Assembly (NCBI RefSeq): GCF_009674485.1
Contig: NZ_WKJJ01000001.1
Coordinates: 46,168 to 110,167, forward strand
Length of the DNA: 64,000 nt
Direction of reading: 5' to 3'
Source of the DNA: Pseudoduganella rivuli
GTDB taxonomy: Bacteria > Pseudomonadota > Gammaproteobacteria > Burkholderiales > Burkholderiaceae_D
Shown here: positions 53,162 to 61,085 of the stretch, in pieces
How the letters are laid out: each line of letters begins with the position of its first letter
Numbering within the stretch: position 1 is the stretch's first letter
Position numbers and translations under genes: made by a program
The notes under the pieces: generated by a model
What the model saw: the letters and a program-made list of their open reading frames with translations, nothing else
What the model was told of the DNA's origin: nothing
The model's database searches: none

Positions 53162-53191
53162 AAAAAAGCAAGGCCGAAGCCTTGCTTTTTT
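53162..53191. terminator. Bidirectional intrinsic terminator after the first giant gene
   Basis: AAAAAAGCAAGGC (53162-53174) pairs perfectly with GCCTTGCTTTTTT (53179-53191) around CGAA. T-runs lie on both sides. It is 29 bases past the stop of the giant gene and separates it from the PstS-like gene. Confidence 0.92.
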
Positions 53192-53219
53192 GCTTACTGG
53201 GCTTTACCGCCCAGGGTGA

Positions 53220-56200
53220 TTACGACTTCGACGCCAGGATGCCGCCCTGGCCCGCGCCGCTCGACAGAGCCTTCAGTCGCAGGTCGCTGTCGGTGGCCGC
53301 CAGGTCCGCCGCGCCATTCAGCTTGGTCGCGTCGAATTGGCTGATGGCGCTCGCCAAGGTTGCCACAGCGTTGTTGACGCTGCCGCCCGCATCCAGGGTC
53401 AGCGATGCGGCCGTTGCCGGCGCCGCGCTGCCGAAGGCTGCGATGGACTGCACCAGGCCGCCGACATTGCCACGCAGGTCGGAAACATCCGCCGCCACGT
53501 TGCTGCCGGAGAACCAGACGTCGGCTGCCGCATGCGATTGGCCGTCGGCGGTTTCATACGTCGACGTCATGCCGATGATGTTGCCGTTATTCAGCGACAC
53601 ATCGTTCTTCGCATCCAGGCTCAGGCTGGTGATGCTCAGGTCAGCCAGCGATTTCAGTTCGCTTGCATCGCTGACGCCATCGGCATTGCCATCCACCCAC
53701 ACTTTCAGGCTGCCGAAGGCGGCATCGGCGCTGGTCAGCTTGCCGTCGCCATTGCTGTCGAGTTCAGCCATGGCCTGGTAGCCGTTGGCGGCTTTCTCGC
53801 CGTTGGCCAGCGTCGTGCCGGAACCGAACAGTTCGGTGCCATCGTCGATGGAACCATTGCCGTTGCGGTCCAGTGCCAGCAAGCCGTCGCCGCCGCCCAC
53901 CCAGCCGGTGCCAACCTTGTCGCCGGAACCCAGCATGTCGAACTGCACACCGGCGCTGAATGCCAGCGTTTCGATGCCGTTGCCGTTCAGGTCCAGCACG
54001 ATCGGCGTGTACAGCGCGGTCGACAGTGCATCGATCTGGTCGGTGTTCAGGCCGGCGGTCTGCATCGTCGTCAGCGACGTCACCTGCAACGTCGTCAGGT
54101 TCGAGATCTGCAGCGTGGTCAGGCCGGCAAACTGCGCCGAATCCAGGCCGCGGATCGCCGACGTCTTCAGCGCGCGCACATCGGTGGTTTCCAGTGCCGC
54201 CAGTTGCAGCGTGGTGAGGCCGGTCATTTGCTTGCTGCTCAGCGAAGCAAACTGCACGGTCGTCATCGCGATCAACTGGTCGGTGTTCAGGCCGGCGATC
54301 TGCGTGGTCGACAGCGAAGCGATCACGTTCGACTTGATGGCCGCCACATCGTCTTCTTCCATCGCGCCGATCTGCGACGACGACAAGCCCGCGGCTTGCG
54401 TGGTGGACAGCGCCGCCACCTGCGTGGTGGACAGGCCAACCATCTGGTCCGTCGTCAGCGCGGTAATCTGCGTCGACTTCAGGCCGCCCAGCGCATTGGT
54501 CTTGATGGCCGCCACGTCTTCGGTACCCAGTGCCGCCACCGAATCGGTTGCCAGCGCACCCAGTTGCAGCGACGTCAGCGCCGCCACTTGCGTGTCGGTC
54601 AGCGAAGCGGCTTGCGTGGTGCTCAGGTTGCCGATCACCGCCGTGCTCAGCGCGGTGATTTGCTGCGTCGTCAGTTCCGTCAGCTGGCCGGTGGAAATCG
54701 CCGACAGTTGCGTCGATTTCAGCGCGGCAATCACGTTGGTCTTCAGCGTATCGATATCGTCGGACGACAGCGCGCCGATGGTATCGGTGGTCAGCGAAGC
54801 CAGCTGCGCGCTGGTCAGGCCGGCCAGTTGCGTGCTGTTCAACGCAGCCAGTTGCGACGAGCTGATGCCAGTCGACATCTGCTTGGTGGTCAGTGCGCCG
54901 ATCTGGTTGCTGGTCAGCGCATCGATCTTGTCGGTCGTCAGGCCGGCCAGTTGCGTGGTCGACAGCGACGCCAGCACGTTGGTCTTGATCGCGGCCAGAT
55001 CGGTTTCTTCCATCGCACCGATCTGCGCCGAGGTCAGGCCCGACGCTTGCAGCGTGGTCAGTGCCGCCACTTGCGTGGTGGAGAGGCCTTCCACCTGGTC
55101 GGTGGTCAGCGCGCCGATGTGCGTGGACTTCAGGCCGCCCAGCGCATTGGTCTTGATCGCCGCCACGTCTTCCGTGCCGAACGCGGCCAGCGCGTCGGTA
55201 GCCAGTGCCGCCAGTTGTGCCGAACCCAGCGCCGCCACTTGCGTGTCTTCCAGCGACGCGGCCTGCATGGTGCTCAGGTTGCCGATCACGGACGTGCTCA
55301 GCGCCGCCACTTGCTGCGTGGTCAGTTCAGTCAGCTGGCCGGTCGTGATGGCCGACAGCTGGCTGGACTTCAGGGCAGCGATGACGTTGGTTTTCAGCGT
55401 ATCGATATCGTCGGACGACAGCGCGCCAATGGTATCGGTGGTCAGCGAAGCCAGTTGTGCGCTGGTCAGGCCGGCCAGTTGCACGCTGTCCAGGGCCGCC
55501 AGTTGCGACGAGCTGATGCCCGACGAAATCTGCTTGGTGGTCAGCGCGCCCACTTGCACGCTGGTCAGCGCCGACACCTGGTCGGTGCCGATGCCGGCCA
55601 GTTGCGTGGTCGACAGCGACGCGATCACGTTCGACTTGATGGCGGCCAGGTCGGCGTCTTCCATCGCACCGATCTGCGCCGACGTCAGGCCGGCGGCCTG
55701 CAAGGTCGTCAGTGCGGCAACCTGGTTGGTGCCCAGGCCCACCACCTGGTCGGTGGTCAGCGCGCCCACTTGCGAGGACTTCAGGCCGCCCAGCGCATTG
55801 GTCTTGATGGCGGCCACGTCTTCGGTGCCCAGCGCAGCCAGGGTATCGGTACCCAGCGCTGCCAGTTGTGCCGACGTCATGGCGCCAACTTGCGTGTCGC
55901 TCAGCGCGGCGGCCTGGTTGGTGTTCAGGCTGCCGATGACAGCCGTCGTCAGCGCCGCCACTTGCAGCGACGTCAGTTCACCCAGTTGCACCGTGGTCAG
56001 CGCGGACACCTGGCTCGATTTCAGCGACGAGATCACCGAGGTTTTCAGCGAGCCGATCGCATCGGTGGAAATCGCGCCGATGGTGTCGGTGGTCAGCGCG
56101 GCGAATTGCGCGCTGGTCAGGCCGGACAGTTGCAGGCTGTTCAGGACGGAAATTTGCAGCGACGTGAAGCCGGTCGCCACTTGTTTCGTCGTCAGCGCGC

Positions 56201-59200
56201 CGATCTGGTTGCTGGTCAGCGCATCGATCTGGTCGGTGGAAATACCGGCCAGTTGCGTGGTCGACAGCGATGCCAGCACGTTGGTCTTGATCGCGGCCAG
56301 GTCGGTTTCTTCCATCGCGCCGATCTGCGCCGACGTCAGGCCCGACGCTTGCAGCGTGGTCAGCGCCGCCACTTGCGTGGTGGAGAGGCCTTCCACCTGG
56401 TCGGTGGTCAGCGCGCCGATGTGCGTGGACTTCAGGCCGCCCAGCGCATTGGTCTTGATGGCCGCCACGTCTTCCGTGCCGAACGCGGCCAGCGCATCGG
56501 TGGCCAGCGCCGCCAGTTGTGCCGAACCCAGGGCCGCCACTTGCGTGTCGCTCAGGGAAGCGGCCTGCATGGTGCTCAGGTTCGCGATCACGGACGAGCT
56601 CAGCGCAGCGATTTGCTGCGTGGTCAGTTCAGTCAGCTGGCCGGTCGAGATGGCCGACAGTTGCGACGATTTCAGCGCGCCGATGACATTGGTTTTCAGC
56701 GTATCGATATCGTCGGACGACAGCGCGCCGATGGTATCGGTGGTCAGCGAAGCCAGCTGTGCGCTGGTCAGGCCGGCCAGTTGCACGCTGTTCAGGGCCG
56801 CCAGTTGCGACGAGCTGATGCCCGACGAAATCTGCTTGGTGGTCAGTGCGCCCACTTGCACGCTGGTCAGCGCCGACACCTGGTCGGTGCCGATACCGGC
56901 CAGTTGCGTGGTCGACAGCGACGCGATCACGTTCGACTTGATGGCGGCCAGGTCGGCGTCTTCCATCGCACCGATCTGCGCCGACGTCAGGCCGGCGGCC
57001 TGCAAGGTCGTCAGTGCGGCAACCTGGTTGGTGCCCAGGCCCACCACCTGGTCGGTGGTCAGCGCGCCAACCTGCGCGGACTTCAGGCCGCCCAGCGCAT
57101 TGGTCTTGATGGCGGCCACGTCTTCGGTACCCAGCGCAGCCAGGGTATCGGTACCCAGCGCGGCCAGTTGTGCCGACGTCATGGCGCCAACTTGCGTGTC
57201 GCTCAGGGCGGCGGCCTGGTTGGTGTTCAGGCTGCCGATGACAGCCGTCGTCAGCGCCGCCACTTGCAGCGACGTCAGTTCACCCAGTTGCACCGTGGTC
57301 AGCGCGGATACCTGGCTCGATTTCAGCGACGAGATCACCGAGGTTTTCAGCGAGCCGATCGCATCGGTGGAAATCGCGCCGATGGTGTCGGTGGTCAGCG
57401 CGGCGAATTGCGCGCTGGTCAGGCCGGACAGTTGCAGGCTGTTCAGGACGGAAATTTGCAGCGACGTGAAGCCGGTCGCCACTTGTTTCGTCGTCAGCGC
57501 GCCGATCTGGTTGCTGGTCAGCGCATCGATCTGGTCGGTGGAAATACCGGCCAGTTGCGTGGTCGACAGCGACGCCAGCACGTTGGTCTTGATCGCGGCC
57601 AGGTCGGTTTCTTCCATTGCACCGATCTGCGCCGAGGTCAGGCCCGACGCTTGCAGCGTGGTCAGCGCCGCCACTTGCGTGGTGGAGAGGCCTTCCACCT
57701 GGTCGGTGGTCAGCGCGCCGATGTGCGTGGACTTCAGGCCGCCCAGCGCATTGGTCTTGATCGCTGCCACGTCTTCCGTGCCGAACGCGGCCAGCGCATC
57801 GGTGGCCAGCGCCGCCAGCTGTGCCGAACCCAGCGCCGCCACTTGCGTGTCGCTCAGGGAAGCGGCCTGCATGGTGCTCAGGTTCGCGATCACGGACGAG
57901 CTCAGCGCAGCGATTTGCTGCGTGGTCAGTTCAGTCAGCTGGCCGGTCGAGATGGCCGACAGTTGCGACGATTTCAGCGCGCCGATGACATTGGTTTTCA
58001 GCGTATCGATATCGTCGGACGACAGCGCGCCGATGGTATCGGTGGTCAGCGAAGCCAGCTGTGCGCTGGTCAGGCCGGCCAGCTGCACGCTGTCCAGCGC
58101 CGCCAGTTGCGACGAGCTGATACCCGACGAAATCTGCTTGGTGGTCAGTGCACCCACTTGCACGCTGGTCAGCGCCGACACCTGGTCGGTACCGATGCCG
58201 GCCAGTTGCGTGGTCGACAGCGACGCGATCACGTTCGACTTGATGGCGGCCAGGTCGGCGTCTTCCATCGCGCCGATTTGCGCCGACGTCAGGCCGGCGG
58301 CCTGCAAGGTCGTCAATGCGGCAACCTGGTTGGTGCCGAGGCCCACCACCTGGTCGGTGGTCAGCGCGCCCACTTGCGAGGACTTCAGGCCGCCCAGCGC
58401 ATTGGTCTTGATGGCGGCCACGTCTTCGGTGCCCAGCGCAGCCAGGGTATCGGTACCCAGCGCTGCCAGTTGTGCCGACGTCATGGCGCCAACCTGCGTG
58501 TCGCTCAGCGCGGCGGCCTGGTTGGTGTTCAGGCTGCCGATCACCGCGGTGGACAGGACCGCCACTTGCTGCGACGTCAGTTCACCCAGTTGTACCGTGG
58601 TCAGCGCGGACACCTGGCTCGATTTCAGCGACGAAATCACCGAGGTTTTCAGCGAACCGATGGCGTCGGTCGACAGCGCGCCGATGGTGTCGGTGGTCAG
58701 CGCGGCGAATTGCGCGCTGCTCAGGCCGGACAATTGCTGGCTGTTCATCGCCGCCAGTTGCGACGACGACAGGCCGGTCGCCACTTGCTTGGTCGACAGC
58801 GCGCCGATTTGCACGCTGGTCAGCGCGCCAACCTGGTCGGTCGTGATGCCGGCCAGTTGCGTGGTCGACAGCGACGCGATCACATTCGACTTGATGGCGG
58901 CCAGGTCGGCATCTTCCATCGCGCCGATTTGCGCCGACGTCAGGCCGGCGGCCTGCAAGGTGGTCAGTGCGGCTACTTGCGTGGTGGAAAGGCCCACCAC
59001 CTGGTCGGTGGTCAGCGCGCCCACTTGCGTGGACTTCAGGCCGCCCAGCGCATTGGTCTTGATCGCCGCCACGTCTTCCGTGCCGAACGCGGCCAGCGCG
59101 TCGGTAGCCAGTGCCGCCAGCTGTGCCGAACCCAGCGCCGCCACTTGCGTGTCGCTCAGGGAAGCGGCCTGCATGGTGCTCAGGTTCGCAATCACGGACG

Positions 59201-60920
59201 AGCTCAGCGCAGCCACTTGCTGCGACGTCAGTTCACTCAACTGTCCGGTGGAAATCGCCGACAGTTGCGACGATTTCAGCGCCGCGATCACATTGGTTTT
59301 CAGCGTATCGATATCGTCGGACGACAGTGCGCCGATGGTATCGGTGGTCAGCGACGCGAATTGCGCAGTGGTCAGGCCGGCCAGCTGGACGCTGTCCAGC
59401 GCCGCCAGTTGCGACGAGCTGATGCCAGAGGAAATCTGCTTGGTGGTCAGCGCGGACACTTGCAGGCTGGTCAGCGCCGACACCTGGTCGGTGCCGATGC
59501 CGGCCAGTTGCGTGGTCGACAGCGACGCGATCACGTTCGACTTGATGGCGGCCAGGTCGGCGTCTTCCATCGCGCCGATTTGCGCCGACGTCAGGCCGGC
59601 GGCCTGCAAGGTCGTCAGTGCGGCTACCTGGTTGGTGCCCAGGCCCACCACCTGGTCGGTGGTCAGCGCGCCCACTTGCGCGGACTTCAAGCCGCCCAGC
59701 GCACTGGTCTTGATGGCGGCCACGTCTTCGGTGCCGAAGGCGGCCAGCGCATCGGTGGCCAGCGCGGCCAGTTGTGCGGAGCCCAGCGCGGCCACTTGCG
59801 TGTCGCTCAGCGATGCCGCCTGCATGGTGCTCAGGTTGGCGATCACGGCGGTGCTGACGGCGCCCACTTGCTGCGTGGTCAATTCGCCCAGCTGGCCGGT
59901 CGTGATGGCGGAAATTTGCGACGATTTCAGCGAAGCAATGATGTTCGTCTTCAGCGTATCGATATCGTCGGACGACAGCGCGCCGATGGTGTCGGTGGTC
60001 AGCGAAGCGAATTGCGCGGTGGTCAGGCCGGCCAACTGCACGCTGGTCAGCGCAGCCAGTTGCAGCGTGCTCAGGCCGCTGGAAACTTGTTTCGTGGTCA
60101 GTGCGGAAATTTGCAGCGACGTCAGCGCATCGATCTGGTCGGTGGAAATGCCGGCCATTTGCGTGGTCGACAGCGACGCGATCACATTCGATTTGATGGC
60201 GGCCAGGTCGGCATCTTCCATCGCACCGATTTGCGTCGACGTCAGGCCGGCAGCCTGCAAGGTCGACAGGCTGGCGACTTGGGCCGTGCTCAAGCCATCC
60301 ACCTGTTCCGTGCTCAGCGCGGCCAGTTGCGACGATTTCAGGCCGCCGAACACCGTGGTGGTCAGCGCGCCAATACCATCGGTGCCCAGGGCCACGATGG
60401 AATCCGTATTCAGTGCGGCAATCTGTGAAGATTTCAGCGCCGCGACTTGCGCGGTATCCAGCGCGGCAATGTCACTGGTGCTGAAGGAGGCCGACAGTTG
60501 CGCCGTAGTCAGCGCGCCCATCTGTGCCGTGGTCAATTCGGAGACCTGGGACGACGTCAGTGCATCGACCTGGTTCGTGGTCATGGCCGCCAGCGCGGAA
60601 GTCTTCAAGCCGGGCAAGGCGCCGGTATCGAGGGCGATGATGCTGTCACTGGTCAGTGCGCGCGCCTGCAGCGTATTGATACCGCCGATTTGCGTGGAAT
60701 CCAGCGCCGCGACCTGCGACGTTGTCAAGCCGGCCGCGACTTGCGCGGTGCTCAGGTACCCCATCTGCGACGACGTCAGCGCGGACACCTGGTCGGTCGA
60801 CAAAGCCGCGAGCTTCTCGGTACCCAGTGCAGCGATGTCCTCGGAAGTCAGCTTGGTAATTGTGAGCGTACTCAGACCAGCAATCTGACTGGAACTCAGG
60901 TTTGAAATAATGCTAGCCAC
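53220..60920 (-). CDS. Giant octapeptide-repeat protein with FrpC-like C-terminus
   Basis: 2566 residues. I chose GTG at 60920: it has AAGGAG seven bases upstream, while ATG at 60926 lies only one base from that element and GTG at 60944 sits inside a hairpin. From the N-terminus to about residue 2210 it is made of octapeptides (S/T)(S/T)xQ(V/I/L)xxL, with 27 octads forming a 217-residue super-unit (see the repeat entry). I see no Cys in it. The C-terminal about 350 residues hold LYTPIVLDLNGNGIETLAF, GWVGGGDGLLALDRNGNGSI and Asp/Asn-rich loops (DSNGDGKLTS; DGNADGVSD) like the Ca-binding ends of FrpC-type secreted proteins. A secreted fibrous surface protein is the best guess. No secretion genes are nearby. 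Confidence 0.85.
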   Translation of the reverse strand: MASIISNLSSSQIAGLSTLTITKLTSEDIAALGTEKLAALSTDQVSALTSSQMGYLSTAQVAAGLTTSQVAALDSTQIGGINTLQARALTSDSIIALDTGALPGLKTSALAAMTTNQVDALTSSQVSELTTAQMGALTTAQLSASFSTSDIAALDTAQVAALKSSQIAALNTDSIVALGTDGIGALTTTVFGGLKSSQLAALSTEQVDGLSTAQVASLSTLQAAGLTSTQIGAMEDADLAAIKSNVIASLSTTQMAGISTDQIDALTSLQISALTTKQVSSGLSTLQLAALTSVQLAGLTTAQFASLTTDTIGALSSDDIDTLKTNIIASLKSSQISAITTGQLGELTTQQVGAVSTAVIANLSTMQAASLSDTQVAALGSAQLAALATDALAAFGTEDVAAIKTSALGGLKSAQVGALTTDQVVGLGTNQVAALTTLQAAGLTSAQIGAMEDADLAAIKSNVIASLSTTQLAGIGTDQVSALTSLQVSALTTKQISSGISSSQLAALDSVQLAGLTTAQFASLTTDTIGALSSDDIDTLKTNVIAALKSSQLSAISTGQLSELTSQQVAALSSSVIANLSTMQAASLSDTQVAALGSAQLAALATDALAAFGTEDVAAIKTNALGGLKSTQVGALTTDQVVGLSTTQVAALTTLQAAGLTSAQIGAMEDADLAAIKSNVIASLSTTQLAGITTDQVGALTSVQIGALSTKQVATGLSSSQLAAMNSQQLSGLSSAQFAALTTDTIGALSTDAIGSLKTSVISSLKSSQVSALTTVQLGELTSQQVAVLSTAVIGSLNTNQAAALSDTQVGAMTSAQLAALGTDTLAALGTEDVAAIKTNALGGLKSSQVGALTTDQVVGLGTNQVAALTTLQAAGLTSAQIGAMEDADLAAIKSNVIASLSTTQLAGIGTDQVSALTSVQVGALTTKQISSGISSSQLAALDSVQLAGLTSAQLASLTTDTIGALSSDDIDTLKTNVIGALKSSQLSAISTGQLTELTTQQIAALSSSVIANLSTMQAASLSDTQVAALGSAQLAALATDALAAFGTEDVAAIKTNALGGLKSTHIGALTTDQVEGLSTTQVAALTTLQASGLTSAQIGAMEETDLAAIKTNVLASLSTTQLAGISTDQIDALTSNQIGALTTKQVATGFTSLQISVLNSLQLSGLTSAQFAALTTDTIGAISTDAIGSLKTSVISSLKSSQVSALTTVQLGELTSLQVAALTTAVIGSLNTNQAAALSDTQVGAMTSAQLAALGTDTLAALGTEDVAAIKTNALGGLKSAQVGALTTDQVVGLGTNQVAALTTLQAAGLTSAQIGAMEDADLAAIKSNVIASLSTTQLAGIGTDQVSALTSVQVGALTTKQISSGISSSQLAALNSVQLAGLTSAQLASLTTDTIGALSSDDIDTLKTNVIGALKSSQLSAISTGQLTELTTQQIAALSSSVIANLSTMQAASLSDTQVAALGSAQLAALATDALAAFGTEDVAAIKTNALGGLKSTHIGALTTDQVEGLSTTQVAALTTLQASGLTSAQIGAMEETDLAAIKTNVLASLSTTQLAGISTDQIDALTSNQIGALTTKQVATGFTSLQISVLNSLQLSGLTSAQFAALTTDTIGAISTDAIGSLKTSVISSLKSSQVSALTTVQLGELTSLQVAALTTAVIGSLNTNQAAALSDTQVGAMTSAQLAALGTDTLAALGTEDVAAIKTNALGGLKSSQVGALTTDQVVGLGTNQVAALTTLQAAGLTSAQIGAMEDADLAAIKSNVIASLSTTQLAGIGTDQVSALTSVQVGALTTKQISSGISSSQLAALDSVQLAGLTSAQLASLTTDTIGALSSDDIDTLKTNVIAALKSSQLSAITTGQLTELTTQQVAALSTSVIGNLSTMQAASLEDTQVAALGSAQLAALATDALAAFGTEDVAAIKTNALGGLKSTHIGALTTDQVEGLSTTQVAALTTLQASGLTSAQIGAMEETDLAAIKTNVLASLSTTQLAGLTTDKIDALTSNQIGALTTKQMSTGISSSQLAALNSTQLAGLTSAQLASLTTDTIGALSSDDIDTLKTNVIAALKSTQLSAISTGQLTELTTQQITALSTAVIGNLSTTQAASLTDTQVAALTSLQLGALATDSVAALGTEDVAAIKTNALGGLKSTQITALTTDQMVGLSTTQVAALSTTQAAGLSSSQIGAMEEDDVAAIKSNVIASLSTTQIAGLNTDQLIAMTTVQFASLSSKQMTGLTTLQLAALETTDVRALKTSAIRGLDSAQFAGLTTLQISNLTTLQVTSLTTMQTAGLNTDQIDALSTALYTPIVLDLNGNGIETLAFSAGVQFDMLGSGDKVGTGWVGGGDGLLALDRNGNGSIDDGTELFGSGTTLANGEKAANGYQAMAELDSNGDGKLTSADAAFGSLKVWVDGNADGVSDASELKSLADLSITSLSLDAKNDVSLNNGNIIGMTSTYETADGQSHAAADVWFSGSNVAADVSDLRGNVGGLVQSIAAFGSAAPATAASLTLDAGGSVNNAVATLASAISQFDATKLNGAADLAATDSDLRLKALSSGAGQGGILASKS
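54319..60828 (-). repeat. Tandem 651-bp (217-residue) super-repeat in the giant gene
   Basis: The same element, beginning GCGATCACGTT or GCCAGCACGTT (an 'IKSNVIAS'/'IKTNVLAS' stretch), recurs at 54319, 54970, 55621, 56272, 56923, 57574, 58225, 58876, 59527 and 60178, always exactly 651 bp apart. Each unit has 27 octapeptides, one of them nine residues long. Units alternate in two sequence types over much of the array, giving a 1302-bp second-order period. The N-terminal part above 60178 stays in the same register but is more diverged. Near-identical copies make this segment prone to unequal recombination and hard to assemble. Confidence 0.92.
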
Positions 60921-60941
60921 TTCCATTCTCCTTGTGAAGGA

Positions 60942-60958
60942 CACCGTCCCCGACGGTG
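60942..60958 (-). promoter_or_regulatory. 5'-UTR hairpin upstream of the giant gene
   Basis: CACCGTC (60942-60948) and GACGGTG (60952-60958) form a 7-bp GC-rich stem with a 3-base loop, 8 bases before the AAGGAG ribosome site of the gene. It may protect the transcript or affect initiation, and it covers the alternative GTG at 60944. Confidence 0.5.
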
Positions 60959-61042
60959 CCGCGTGTGCCGGTCAATTGCCACGAACACGAATTGATGCTT
61001 GGAACAAAAAAAACTTGGAACAAAACTTGGACAGTCAGTCAG

Positions 61043-61074
61043 CGCAACGGCAAGGCATCACCCTTGCCGTTGCG
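61043..61074 (-). terminator. Hairpin after the second giant gene
   Basis: CGCAACGGCAAGG (61043-61055) pairs perfectly with CCTTGCCGTTGCG (61062-61074) around a 6-base loop, 11 bases past the second giant stop. The transcript becomes U-rich only about 25 bases later, with eight T at about 61007-61014. It is probably a terminator, though not a textbook one. Confidence 0.7.
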
Positions 61075-61085
61075 TAAGACTTGCC

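Noticed and set aside
53337..60888. Two very long open frames on the plus strand, over 2300 codons each, opposite the first giant gene
   Set aside because: A repeat of 651 bp is a multiple of three, so one stop-free unit gives an open frame along the whole array. Their translations look like antisense noise (Arg/Gly/Gln- or Ser/Val/Cys-rich) with no recognisable domain, and the minus-strand frame has proper domains and a ribosome site.
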